A stretch of 64,000 nt of DNA from Tritrichomonas musculus (taxonomy: Eukaryota > Parabasalia > Tritrichomonadida > Tritrichomonadidae), in assembly GCA_039105265.1 (NCBI GenBank), contig JAPFFF010000040.1, positions 186,001-250,000 of the forward strand. The letters are read 5' to 3'. Of the stretch, positions 1 through 11,517 are shown in pieces. Position 1 is the stretch's first letter; the number at the start of each line of letters is the position of its first letter. Under the pieces are notes generated by a model that ran no database searches, was not told the DNA's origin, and saw nothing but the letters and a program-made list of their open reading frames with translations. Both the position numbers and the translations under genes were made by a program.

Positions 1-1982
1 AGGTGAAGTGACCATCACAGTATTCAAAAATAAAAACTTTTTGATAAATGTAATTAAAACTTTTTGATAAATGTAATAAGAACTTTTTGATAAATGTAAT
101 AAGAACTTTTTGATAAATGATATTTAATTTTGGCGCCTTTTATTTTTTAGACTTTAAAACGATTATCTAAATACTCGATAGCGATTATCTTAGACTTTAA
201 AACGATTATCTAAATGCTCGATAGCGATTATCTTAGACTTTAAAACGATTTCCTAAATACTCGATAGCGATTATCTTAGACTTTAAAACGATTATCTAAA
301 TACTCGATAGCGATTATCTTAGACTTTAAAACGATTATCTAAATGCTCGATAGCGATTATCTTAGACTTTAAAACGATTTCCTAAATACTCGATAGCGAT
401 TATCTTAGACTTTAAAACGATTATCTAAATACTCGATAGCGATTATCTTAGACTTTAAAACGATTATCTAAATGCTCGATAGCGATTATCTTAGACTTTA
501 AAACGATTTCCTAAATACTCGATAGCGATTATCTTAGACTTTAAAACGATTTCCTAAATACTCGATAGCGATTATCTTAGACTTTAAAACGATTTCCTAA
601 ATACTCGATAGCGATTATCTTAGACTTTAAAACGATTATCTAAATACTCGATAGCGATTATCTTAGACTTTAAAACGATTTCCTAAATACTCGATAGCGA
701 TTATCTTAGACTTTAAAACGATTTCCTAAATACTCGATAGCGATTATCTTAGACTTTAAAACGATTTCCTAAATACTCGATAGCGATTAACTTAGACTTT
801 AAAATTTATACTATACCACATAGACGAAAAGACCAAACATAATTTAAATGAATAAATTACTTATTGAATATTATTTTTATGAACATTTGATATTTTAATA
901 GATTAAAAGTAAAAATATTGGAATCATTAATATTTTACTAAAATTGTGAGAGCTTTAACAAATTTTGAAAATATTAAGAAAAAATTCAAATATTTAAATA
1001 TTGACGGATATCTTACAATATTGTAAGATATTAAAAAAAAATGCTAGTAAAATCCTAAAGTTTTAATAAATATGAATAGTTTTTTTTTTTTAGTTTTTAA
1101 TTTATAGCAACATGGTTTCAGAATTATTTAAATGTAGTATTCTAAAATCTCAATTAATCATTTTTTTCATCTTGCTTGTACAAATTTATTATAACTAACT
1201 GATTTTACAGAAATTTATTCGACTGTTTCTCAGTAATATAATTTAATATTAAATCGATATATTTTAAAAGGATACGCCAACTGTTTAAAAATCTAATTTT
1301 TCTTTTATGAGCTTATTTTATAAAAAAAATGAGACTTAGGTTGATTAAATGAAAGTTTGTTTTTCGAAATAATTTTAATTATAAATTTTCTGCTAGATTT
1401 GGAATTCAGGGAGTAGCCATTTGTGTCAATATTATAATCATTAATAAAAGTAACGTATTTTATACTGTTTTTTTGGCAACACATTACATATTATTATTTA
1501 ATCTGGTTTAAATATGGTCATAGTGGCGCTTGCTCTATATTTTATTATCTTTTTGAGGAATTAGTTTTGTGGATAATATATCTTTTTGAAGACTTCCATA
1601 TTAATTATTACCAATTTTGAATATCAAGTTTAAATTAGAGTAAAATACCAGTAACTTCAAGAATATTATTGTAATTATGTCGCTATATTCCATAATAGTT
1701 TCATTTCGGTATTACTATATTCCCAAATAATTTTAGATCTATAATTTAATTTCACAAAAAGTTCTTATTACATTTTTCAAAATGTTCTATTACATTTATT
1801 AAAAAGTTCTTATTACATTTATCAAAATGTTCTATTACATTTATCAAAAAGTTCTTATTACATTTATTAAAAAGTTCTTATTACATTTATCAAAAAGTTC
1901 TTATTACATTTATCAAAAAGTTTTATTTTTTGAATACTGTGATGGTCACTTCACCTTAACAGTGTTAAATCTATTCTACCCC
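1..1982. mobile_element. Non-autonomous DNA element with 43-bp array, copy 1 (left end cut by window)
   Basis: The sequence opens with AGGTGAAGTGACCATCACAG and closes near 1957 with the reverse complement, CTGTGATGGTCACTTCACCT, so it has terminal inverted repeats. Inside each end lie 23-bp repeats containing CTTTTTGATAAATGTAAT (left, about 40-120) or its complement (right, about 1753-1925). Behind the left end is a 43-bp tandem array; the remaining kilobase has no ORF. A second copy at 7903-10066 shares the same right-hand tail through TCTATTCTACCCC, which sets the right boundary. The superfamily is not identified; with no transposase it must depend on one elsewhere. The extreme left end lies outside the window. 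Confidence 0.85.
148..811. repeat. 43-bp tandem array, about 15 copies
   Basis: The unit contains TAGACTTTAAAACGAT, then TATCT or TTCCT, AAATACTCGATAG and CGATTATCT. The core CGATTATCT occurs twice per unit about 21-22 bp apart, so the 43-bp unit looks like two fused half units. Two main variants (ATCTAAAT and TCCTAAAT) alternate in blocks, which suggests expansion by unequal exchange. It has no coding sense and no spacers of the CRISPR kind. Confidence 0.95.
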
Positions 1983-4080
1983 TAAAAAAAACGGATAAAA
2001 TTATATTTTTACATTTTAAGACCAAAATAAAAAGATTAGAGATGTATGATTATATAAAAATTAAATTACGCTTAGTGCTCTTTAAAATTATTAATAAATA
2101 AGCAAATAAAAAAGAGGTTGATAAAAAAATATTTTAATATATAGACATTAAAAATAATTCCAGGAGATAAATTCGGTTGTTCATTATTGTTAAACATATG
2201 TACTTCTAATATCTGCTATTTATTTATGAATTGTATTTTTCTTCTCAATAATATTTTGAAGAGATAGGATTATGATTGATATTGAGAAACTAAATTTTAT
2301 AAAAATGAACTCTTCATGAATATGTAAAAGTGATTAGCAGTATACAAATGAACGATTTTAAAATTTTGTTAGAAAATCATATCATATTTCAACTTTTCAG
2401 AGGCGGCTATCAAATAAACTGAGATTATTCAATCAAAAACAATATATAGGTATAAATTGCATTTAAAATCACAGCGTTTTTAAATAATTAATTTCTCGCC
2501 TAAATATTTAAGAATATTGTAAGAGAAAAAAAGATGGATTTTTGAAAGATTCATTTGAAAAACGTTTTTTAAAGTTTCCATTGCCATAAAAATCAATATT
2601 TTTCTTACAAATTTTCGTTTTTGATAAAAATTAAATTTCTATTTAAACTTCGATCAAAAGTATACAGAAAATGGTCCAATAAACAAGGTAAAGAAACTTA
2701 TTTAAATTTGTTAAGAATAATAAGTTTTTTTTTAGCCTAAAAATAAAAATAGTTGGAAATGTTTTTTAAAAAAAAGTAAACGAAATTGCTAAAATCAAAT
2801 CTTTTTGATTTAATCACTATTTTAAGAGTCAAATTTAGTTAAATAAAGGTGTTTTTCTTTGAGAAAAAAAACAAATTTTTCGAAAAAATGTTGGAAAAAA
2901 TAACTAACTTCTTAGTATTTCATTATTAAAAGACAAAATAATTCTTTTTTGTTTGTTAATTTGCATTGATTTTGACAAAAAAATGAGGAAAATATACAAA
3001 ATGCAAAAAAAAAAGGTCTGTTACTTTTGCAAAGTCCGATATAACATGTATAACTAGTGAATTCAAATAAAAAAATTCAACCTGAGCTGCGCTATAGAGA
3101 GATTTAGCTTGAAACGCAAATTTTGATAGTAGAAATGTGTAAGCCATCCAAGACTTTTTCCAATTATTTTATATTTAGATAGATTTTTAATAGCTACATA
3201 TAATTTACTATTTAAAAAATCAAAATCATCAAAGGTGAATTAGATAATCGCATTTTATTTTCCATAAAAAATAATTTGGGTAAAAAATGGTCATTTTGAA
3301 TTTTTTGATTTTATAAATGGCGGAACCTCATTTTAAATAATATTCCCTATTCTTATAATATATTTTAAAGCAAAAATATTGAGTTTGATCGTTTAAAATT
3401 AATTTTCTAACCGCCGAAAATTGAATCATTCCGTTTATTAATTCAACTTTTTGAATTCATTTTTCAAACTAAACTTTATCTTTGAAGTTATGTTCAAACA
3501 AAATATATCATTTTATTGAGCATTAAAAGAAGAAATCGAATATTACAAAATAAAAAGTTAGAAAAGATCATGTATCGAAAAAACTTAAAAATAATTATTA
3601 TATTAACTTTTTTGGACTAACTACAAAGTAATTATAAATATTTATGTTTTATAATGTATAATGCATATGTATAAAATCAAATAGTATTAGTAGTTTTGAA
3701 GGATATCTCTTACGAAGAGAGATCTATTAGTATGTGAAGTCAAAAAAAACTCGATGAATATTAAGTTTTTTGATTGGTTTCAATGACCAATTTAAAGATT
3801 ATTAAATGGGTAAGAAAATTTATTAAAATCACCAAATAAAACCTAAAATTCGAAGAGATTTTGAAACTTTTTGAGGTCAAAAAAAGAGTGTCCCACCCAT
3901 TAGTAGAAGTAAAATGATAAAAATTGAATTAAAAACAATAGAAAGACAATAAAATTCAAAAATTGTTAAATTTATGCAAACTTTTTATGAATTAATTCAA
4001 TTTCATTTTTAAATTTTCTAATAAGAAATTAATCAAATAACTAAATAGATAAGAAAATAATAAAAGCAATACGGCTTCAT
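1983..4080. other. AT-rich intergenic sequence, no gene seen
   Basis: Only short ORFs without family resemblance or codon bias occur here. Homopolymer runs are frequent. No transposon ends were recognised. Confidence 0.6.
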
Positions 4081-5000
4081 TTTTGGACCAAGATGAGTAA
4101 AAAGTTGGTCCATTTTTTTGAGAGAAAAACGATCAAAATTTTCAAAATTCTTTTCATTGCATAAAATTTCATACATACTAAAGAAGTGAAAGCAAAAAAG
4201 AGTATAATGACATTATTTTTTAATAAATAATTTATTTTATTAAGCTCTCTTTGTTTTTTTTTGGTATAAAAAAGTATTTTGGACCAAATAATCTAAGAAA
4301 GTGATTTAATGATGCGCGCAATCTAGTGTTTTAATTGATTAGTTGGTAATATAAGCATTTGCGCTTCGTTTGATTCATCTTTTTGAACAAGATATTTAAA
4401 AAATATTTTACATTTGCTATAAACTTAATTAGCTTAGTAATTATATAAGCAAGCCAGTACTTCTAATATTTTAGGCAAATAATAAATACTTGCGCAAATA
4501 TAAATCTTTCGAAAATGATTCTTTTTAATAAAATTTTATATTTATTATTAGCATATGAATTTGTATTCAAATTTTTGAATACTTTTATACTAAAATATCT
4601 CAGAATATTTTGGACCAGAGAAAAAAGATTTTTTGGACCATGTAAACTTATTAAAATAGCATGTAAAGCATTCAAAAACTGGAAAATCGGTTTTTTTGGA
4701 CCAAAATGTAAAACTATTTAGACCAGGCGAATTTTTTTTAGACCAAGGCGAAATTTTGACGAAAAAAATGTAAATTTTCTATCAATTTTTTGAGAATTTT
4801 TAGCTTGGTAGCTTTGAAAAAATAGTTCAAAAAGTTATTCAAAAAAATAAAATTTTAGAGGAAAAAAAATTTTAATTTTAAAGGAAAAAAAAAGAAAAAA
4901 ATATATGATTTCATTTCATTTTTTTTGGGTAAAAATTTACAAAATTTTAATAAGGTCCAATGGACCAAAAAAATAGTCCGTCCAAAGGTCCAAAAATTAA
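4081..5000. repeat. Cluster of TTTTGGACCA motifs
   Basis: The decamer TTTTGGACCA or close variants (TTAGACCA, TTGGTCCA) recurs about eight to ten times over 900 bp in both orientations. At about 4953-4968 there is a near-palindromic GGTCCAATGGACC. A TTTTGGACCAAG near the left side and AAAGGTCCAAAAAT near the right side face each other like worn inverted repeats. It may be the remnant of an element with repeated subterminal motifs; this is inference. Confidence 0.35.
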
Positions 5001-5230
5001 GCCATAAAAAGCAAATAGAAAATATTATAAATATATATATTTTTTTTATCATTAGAATACTTTATTATTGATAGACAAGGTTAACAAAAAAAGAAAATTC
5101 ATAGTTAACCTAAAAAAATCCCCTTCGGTAGGGAGTTGCGGGTAATTTTATCATTCTGAAAAAATTTTGTGAAATTAAATTCTGTTTTCAACATTTCATC
5201 AAATAAAGATATATATATATATTTATTTAT

Positions 5231-7264
5231 TTATAAATCAAAAAGGCTTGCTGGTTCAATTTGATTTCTCAACTTGGTGGGAATCATTATTAAGGATATA
5301 TCACAATTTTTGAAACAATCTAATTTTACAGTTTGCATTTCTGTGTTTTCATCGATTTCGAAGATTATAATATCGTAACAATATGCAAACGACATTTTAC
5401 TAATATTTGTCAGATGAGGTGGTAGGATAATGCTTTGAATTAAGCAGGATGGAACGTTCATGAATACATTTTCACCAATTTCTCTGAGTTCTGAATCTTT
5501 GGCAAAGTCAATTCTTTTTAATCTATCACAAAATTCAAATGTTTCTTCATATATTTGCGTTACATTCTTTGGAATAAAAATACTTTCGATGTTAGTGAAT
5601 GTAAAAGCACCTTTTCCTATAAATTGAAGCTGTGAATCCTGAGGAATTTCGACTTTAATTAAATTTTGGCAGGAGAAAAATGAATCTTCGCCAATTTTTG
5701 TCACACTTGAAGGAATAATGAGATTTTTGATTGGTGAATAAGAAAATGCATGTGATCCAATTTGTTTTATATTAGGCGGAATTGTAACGTTTTCAATATC
5801 TCTTCGAACAAAGAGCAAAACATCGAATTCATCATTTTCATTGTCACTTTTTCCAAGAATTAATTTGTCTTCATAATAAATGATGTTTTGTTGCTCTTTT
5901 GGAATGATTTGAATGTATTTAAGATTTTGAATTCGACAGCACCAATTCTCTTTAAATTTAAAGATGCTTGAAGGCATTGACATGATTTCAACGTCAGAAG
6001 AATTGAAGGCATGATTATCTATCGTTAAATTTTCAGAATCCGGAGATATTTCGACAATAAAAAGTTTTGCACAGCATTTAAATGCATTTTCACATATATG
6101 CGTTACACTTGGCGGAATGAAAATGCTTTCAATTAATGAGTCTGCAAATGCGTTAAAATTAATAATTTTGATATTATGTGGAATTTCTACACTCTCAATA
6201 TCTCGTCGTGCCAAAATAAGATCATCAAATTCATCACTTTTCGGATCAGTTTTTCCAAGAATAAGTTTATCATAATAGTATTTGATATTCTGTTTTTGCT
6301 TTGGAAAAATGCCAATGCTTGTTAACTTTGAAATGTTTAAACTCCAATTTTCTTCCAATAAAACAGTAGAAGGCATCGTAATATTATAAAGATCAGTAGA
6401 ATCAAAAGCACTTTTTTCAATGGTGAGATTTTCAGAGTCAACAGATATTTCAATGTTTTGAAGCCGGCTTTTGTAAAATGCATTTTCACAGATTCTTGTT
6501 GTTGTTTCTGGTATATAAAAGTAAACAACATTAGATTCGCCGAAAGCTTTCTTTTCTATTATTTGGAGTTGTGAATCGTTTGGTATATAAAAGTCATTTA
6601 TATCATAGCACTTATAAAAAGCTTTTTCAGCAATGATTGTCACTTGTTTTGGTAATTGAAAGTTTTCTATTCTCGAATATTTGAATGCTTTTCTCCCAAT
6701 TTTTTGGAGATTTGAATTACTAGCGATTTCAACTGTCCGTAATTCAATGCAATCTTTGAATGCACATTCACCAATTGATGTCACCTGAGAAGGAATAAAA
6801 ATACTCTCAAAATGAGTGTATTCGAAAGCACTTTTTTGTATTTCTTGAAGATTTGAATCTTTACAAATTTCTACGTTTTTCAAACTTTTACAAAATGCAA
6901 ATGCAGATTCACAGATAACCGTCACACTTGACGGAATATTAATGCTTTCAATTTTGCTACCTAGGAATGCATCTTTTCCAATGATTCGAAGATGAGATCT
7001 TTTTGTAGTTGTGACATTTGCGAGTTGTTTGCATTCTTTAAAACAACCTTCACTTATTTCTTCGACTTTCGATGGAATCGAGACACTTTCAACTGATGAC
7101 TTCTGAAATGCAAAAGATGCAATCCGCTTGACAAAAGATGGTATTTTGGCTGTTTTAATGTCTCTTCTTGCAAAAAGAAGAACATCGTAATCGTGACTTT
7201 TTTTGTTCGTTTTTCCGAGAACTAATTTGTTATCAATATTCATAAAATATTGATTGTTTGGCAT
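5231..7264 (-). CDS. BspA-like leucine-rich-repeat protein (LRR_5 type)
   Basis: The 677-residue reading frame is made of about 23-residue BspA-type repeats of the pattern IPSSVTxIxExAFxxCxxL, starting near residue 40 and running to the C-terminus. A longer module beginning DKLILGKTD and ending in ARRDIE..IP occurs three times (near residues 10, 335 and 490), so the protein grew by internal duplication. In trichomonads this large family includes surface proteins implicated in adhesion and host interaction. This copy has no C-terminal membrane segment and no clear signal peptide, so secretion or surface display is not shown by the sequence. The frame stays open upstream of this ATG, and that region still encodes family sequence (separate entry), so the ATG is probably not the ancestral start. 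The gene lies alone between two copies of a 2-kb transposable element. Confidence 0.85.
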   Translation of the reverse strand: MPNNQYFMNIDNKLVLGKTNKKSHDYDVLLFARRDIKTAKIPSFVKRIASFAFQKSSVESVSIPSKVEEISEGCFKECKQLANVTTTKRSHLRIIGKDAFLGSKIESINIPSSVTVICESAFAFCKSLKNVEICKDSNLQEIQKSAFEYTHFESIFIPSQVTSIGECAFKDCIELRTVEIASNSNLQKIGRKAFKYSRIENFQLPKQVTIIAEKAFYKCYDINDFYIPNDSQLQIIEKKAFGESNVVYFYIPETTTRICENAFYKSRLQNIEISVDSENLTIEKSAFDSTDLYNITMPSTVLLEENWSLNISKLTSIGIFPKQKQNIKYYYDKLILGKTDPKSDEFDDLILARRDIESVEIPHNIKIINFNAFADSLIESIFIPPSVTHICENAFKCCAKLFIVEISPDSENLTIDNHAFNSSDVEIMSMPSSIFKFKENWCCRIQNLKYIQIIPKEQQNIIYYEDKLILGKSDNENDEFDVLLFVRRDIENVTIPPNIKQIGSHAFSYSPIKNLIIPSSVTKIGEDSFFSCQNLIKVEIPQDSQLQFIGKGAFTFTNIESIFIPKNVTQIYEETFEFCDRLKRIDFAKDSELREIGENVFMNVPSCLIQSIILPPHLTNISKMSFAYCYDIIIFEIDENTEMQTVKLDCFKNCDISLIMIPTKLRNQIEPASLFDL

Positions 7265-7605
7265 GATTTGGACGTTAATTAAATTATCTGTATTTTCACA
7301 CCATTGTTCTTCGAGCTCTGAAACACTCGGCGGAATAACGATGCTTTTGATTATGTATGATAATACTCGATTTTTTATTGAACGAATTTTCGAATCTGCG
7401 GAAAATCGAATTGAAGTGATATCTGTAAAATTAAAACACCCACTTCTTATACCTACTATTGTGTATTCTTGTCCATCTTTTTTAAATGATCTTGGGATTA
7501 ATATTTCGCCTTTTATTGATTCTGCACCAATTAGAGCAGCTTTCTTTGTTTCTTCACTTAAAAGATATGTAAAATGATTTTTCTTAAAGGTTGACTGTTT
7601 TCCAT
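7265..7605 (-). pseudogene. 5' extension of the BspA-like gene, lacking an in-frame start
   Basis: Read in the same frame as the downstream LRR gene, this stretch is open and encodes HFTYLLSEETKKAALIGAE, then a segment containing SIRFSADSKI and IVIPPSVSELEEQWCENT, which continues the LRR architecture without a break. There is no ATG in this frame. An ATG at 7605 (beginning MENSQP) lies one register off and closes after 15 codons. The simplest reading is a small indel just after the original start codon, leaving translation to begin at 7264 or not at all. A sequencing error is the main alternative. Confidence 0.65.
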
Positions 7606-7902
7606 TTTTTTAAAAATTGAATAGGTCTGTTCATATTTCAAATTACCATAAAATCGTATTATATTTTGCAGTTTGTTAGGTTTTTTAGTATTTTTTTTGA
7701 AAAATAAAATTGGAGTAATCATTTTTATAGGGATTTTTTATTTATAAATTAAAATAATAAGAATTGAGAATGGAAAAATTTAAGGGACAACAGACATATA
7801 TTTTGTAGACCTTTGAATAATCAATAAACTCATAGAATATAAAATTGAATAGTAGCTTTTTAGGAAAAAGTTTAGGTCAAAAATTAGAGAAATGATAAAT
7901 AG
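7606..7902. other. Upstream region of the LRR gene, nothing recognised
   Basis: AT-rich sequence between the likely original start of the LRR gene and the left end of the second 2-kb element. No ORF or repeat was recognised. Confidence 0.5.
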
Positions 7903-10066
7903 CACACTGTTAAGGTGAAGTGACAATCACAGTATTCAAAAATAAAAACTTTTTGATAAATGTAATAAGAACTTTTTGATAAATGTAATAAGAACTTTTT
8001 GATAAATGTAATAAGAACTTTTTGATAAATGTAATAAGAACTTTTTGATAAATGTAATAAGAACTTTTTGATAAATGATATTTAATTTTGGCGCCTTTTA
8101 TTTTTTAGACTTAAAAACGATTATCTAAATACTCGATAGCGATTATCTTAGACTTTAAAACGATTATCTAAATACTCGATAGCGATTATCTTAGACTTTA
8201 AAACGATTATCTAAATACTCGATAGCGATTATCTTAGACTTTAAAACGATTATCTAAATGCTCGATAGCGATTATCTTAGACTTTAAAACGATTATCTAA
8301 ATGCTCGATAGCGATTATCTTAGACTTTAAAACGATTATCTAAATGCTCGATAGCGATTATCTTAGACTTTAAAACGATTTCCTAAATACTCGATAGCGA
8401 TTATCTTAGACTTTAAAACGATTATCTAAATACTCGATAGCGATTATCTTAGACTTTAAAACGATTATCTAAATACTCGATAGCGATTATCTTAGACTTT
8501 AAAACGATTTCCTAAATACTCGATAGCGATTATCTTAGACTTTAAAACGATTTCCTAAATGCTCGATAGCGATTATCTTAAACTTTCAAACGATTTCCTA
8601 AATACTCGATAGCGATTATCTTAGACTTTAAAACGATTTCTTAAATACTCGATAGCGATTATCTTAGACTTTAAAACGATTTCCTAAATACTCGATAGCG
8701 ATTATCTTAGACTTTAAAACGATTTCCTAAATACTCGATAGCGATTATCTTAGACTTTAAAACGATTATCTAAATACTCGATAGCGATTATCTTAGACTT
8801 TAAAACGATTATCTAAATACTCGATAGCGATTATCTTAAACTTTCAAACGATTATCTAAATACTCGATAGCGATTAACTTAGACTTTAAAATTTATACTA
8901 TACCACATAGACGAAAAGACCAAACATAATTTAAATGAATAAATTACTTATTGAATATTATTTTTATGAACATTTGATATTTTAATAGATTAAAAGTAAA
9001 AATATTGGAATCATTAATATTTTACTAAAATTGTGAGAGCTTTAACAAATTTTGAAAATATTAAGAAAAAATTCAAATATTTAAATATTGATGGATATCT
9101 TACAATATTGTAAGATATTAAAAAAAATGCTAGTAAAATCCTAAAGTTTTAATAAATATGAATAGTTTTTTTTTTAGTTTTTAATTTATAGCAACATGGT
9201 TTCAGAATTATTTAAATGTAGTATTTTAAAATCTCAATTAATCATTTTTTTCATCTTGCTTGTACAAATTTATTATAACTAACTGTTTTTACAGAAATTT
9301 ATTCGACTGTTTCTCAGTAATATAATTTAATATTAAATCAATATATTTTAAAAGGATACGCCAACTGTTTAAAAATCTAATTTCTCTTTTATGAGCTTAT
9401 TTTATAAAAAAAATGAGACTTAGGTTGATTAAATGAAAGTTTGTTTTTCGAAATAATTTTAATTATAAATTTTCTGCTAGATTTGGAATTCAGGGAGTAG
9501 CCATTTGTGTCAATATTATAATCATTAATAAAAGTAACGTATTTTATACTGTTTTTTTGGCAACACATTACATATTATTATTTAATCTGGTTTAAATATG
9601 GTCATAGTGGCGCTTGCTCTATATTTTATTATCTTTTTGAGGAATTAATTTTGTGGATAATATATCTTTTTGAAGACTTCCATATTAATTATTACCAATT
9701 TTGAATATCAAGTTTAAATTAGAGTAAAATACCAGTAACTTCAAGAATATTATTGTAATTATGTCGCTATATTCCATAATAGTTTCATTTCGGTATTACT
9801 ATATTCCCAAATAATTTTAGATCTATAATTTAATTTCACAAAAAGTTCTTATTACATTTTTCAAAATGTTCTATTACATTTATTAAAAAGTTCTTATTAC
9901 ATTTATCAAAATGTTCTATTACATTTATTAAAAAGTTCTTATTACATTTATCAAAAAGTTCTTATTACATTTATCAAAAAGTTCTTATTACATTTATCAA
10001 AAAGTTTTATTTTTTGAATACTGTGATGGTCACTTCACCTTAACAGTGTTAAATCTATTCTACCCC
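7903..10066. mobile_element. Non-autonomous DNA element with 43-bp array, copy 2 (complete)
   Basis: This is a complete second copy of the element at the window start, in the same orientation. It begins CACACTGTTAAGGTGAAGTG and ends with the complement CACTTCACCTTAACAGTGTT followed by AAATCTATTCTACCCC. The left subterminal block has six 23-bp repeats against about three in copy 1, and the 43-bp array is longer. The unique interior (about 8890-9840) differs from copy 1 at roughly nine positions per kilobase by eye, so both copies dispersed recently. The left end matches the right-end tail only over the inner 20 bp or so, and no clean target-site duplication was found. Confidence 0.85.
8107..8894. 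repeat. 43-bp tandem array, about 18 copies
   Basis: Same unit as the array at 148-811, with about three more copies. A minority variant (AAACTTTCAAACGAT) appears twice here and not in the first array, so the arrays have evolved separately since the element copies split. Confidence 0.95.
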
Positions 10067-10236
10067 CAAAAATTATAATATTTCGCTAGAACGATCAATT
10101 TTTCTTCTTCTCAATTTATTCATTCTATCAAAAAAATTGGAATATGATAAAATTAAGAATAAATTTAAACAGTATTTAAATAAAATAATTTATTGCAATA
10201 AGAATTTAATAAAAATATATTGAAAATAAAGATTAT

Positions 10237-10545
10237 ATGTATATAAGGCGAATTTTTGAGATAATTGGCCTTATCAATTTTTTTTATTTGGTTTTATTTT
10301 CCCGTCTTATTAGAACTATCACGAACTATTACATTAGAAAATCCTTACAAATATTATTCAACAATTTTAATTCTCTGAAAAATATCATTATTGCTGATTC
10401 AGAATATATAGGCGAAATATTATTAGATTGCTGCTCTAAAAAAAACTATGATACAATAATTGCAATACTTCATTTCATTAAAAAAATAAATATTTTTGAT
10501 TTCATTCAAGATATAGAAGATTTTTATCAAAACATAACTGAATGA
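10237..10545 (+). CDS. Small hypothetical protein, 102 aa, possibly a gene fragment
   Basis: The frame has an ATG and stop and an amphipathic helical composition (ILLDCCSKKNYDTIIAILHF and an acidic DIEDFYQNITE tail). The tone resembles helical parts of trichomonad ankyrin or BTB-like proteins, but no family can be named. It stands alone in repeat-rich sequence just outside element copy 2, so it may be a relic rather than an expressed gene. Confidence 0.3.
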   Translation: MYIRRIFEIIGLINFFYLVLFSRLIRTITNYYIRKSLQILFNNFNSLKNIIIADSEYIGEILLDCCSKKNYDTIIAILHFIKKINIFDFIQDIEDFYQNITE

Positions 10546-10685
10546 AAACTAATAAAAATGCAATTGATATCTACTATATTTTTTATTTTACATTGAGGAA
10601 AATAAAATCAATATCTACTCAATAATACTGTATTAATACTCTTGTCAAAAAAAAATTAAAATATTCAATGAAATAATTCAATTAT

Positions 10686-10855
10686 CAATTCGGGCAAATG
10701 CGGGCAGATCACTTTTCCCAGCCCGAGAAACAAAAAGTGCAAAAAAAATTTTTATTAGGGTAACGTATTTTGCCCGAAATTATTTTCGAGCACTTCATCG
10801 GGCGGGGACCGTTTATTTGCCCGAGATTGCCCGGGCTGCCCTTTTGGTATCCCTG
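10686..10855. mobile_element. GC-rich patch with hAT-like terminus
   Basis: A sharply GC-richer patch in AT-rich surroundings, with repeated CGGGC/GCCCG motifs in both orientations (TTCGGGCAAATGCGGGC on the left, TTTGCCCGAGATTGCCCGGG on the right). Its right edge, read on the minus strand, is CAGGGATACCAAAAGGGC, the style of end seen in hAT elements. No matching complete left end or target duplication was seen, so it is probably a small, damaged non-autonomous element. Confidence 0.4.
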
Positions 10856-10856
10856 A

Positions 10857-11360
10857 TGAAATTGTATTTATCTTAAAATAAGATACTCACTTATCATCTG
10901 CGATATTTAATATAATATTTAGTAATATAATAAGAAAAATATGACAATATTTCTTGTGAATAAGAAAATAACCAATAATCTAGAATAATATTTTCAATCT
11001 TTGGAACCAGACACAAAAAGCTTTCATAAATCACCCAATTAAGTAATATGGATTTGTACACAATAATTACAAAATTATAAGACAATTTTCTTACTATTTT
11101 TCGAAATTGGAATTGTATTTAACTAAATATAAGATATTTACTTCTCATCTGCGATATTTAACATAATGTTTAGTCATATAATAAGAGTAATATGTCAATA
11201 TTTCTTGTTAATAAGAAAATAATGATTAATCTAGAATAATATTTTCAATCTCTGGAACCATTCACAAAAAACTTTCATAAATCACCCAATTAAGTAATAT
11301 GGATTTGTACATAATAATTACAAAATTATAAGAAAATTGTCTTATTAATTTTCGATTTTG
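10857..11360. repeat. 252-bp direct tandem duplication
   Basis: Two units start GAAATTGTATTT (10857) and GGAATTGTATTTAAC (11109); a third start at 11361 is cut short. They share long stretches such as CTCATCTGCGATATTTAA (unit 2; ATCATCTGCGATATTTAA in unit 1) and AAGTAATATGGATTTGTACA, at roughly 90 percent identity by eye. Neither unit encodes a recognisable protein. Confidence 0.8.
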
Positions 11361-11517
11361 AAATTGTATTTAACTAAAACTAAAATATCATATGATAATT
11401 TTCATTATTAAATATGTGAATTATATGAAAAATATTAATATTCAGCTTAATATTTTCTTTTTACTCCTGTTTTATAAAGATATAATCATTTTGATGATTT
11501 CTATTAAAAAAACTATA

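Noticed and set aside
148-811. Regular 43-bp repeats as a possible CRISPR array
   Set aside because: Units are directly contiguous with no unique spacers, and the surroundings are a eukaryotic transposable element.
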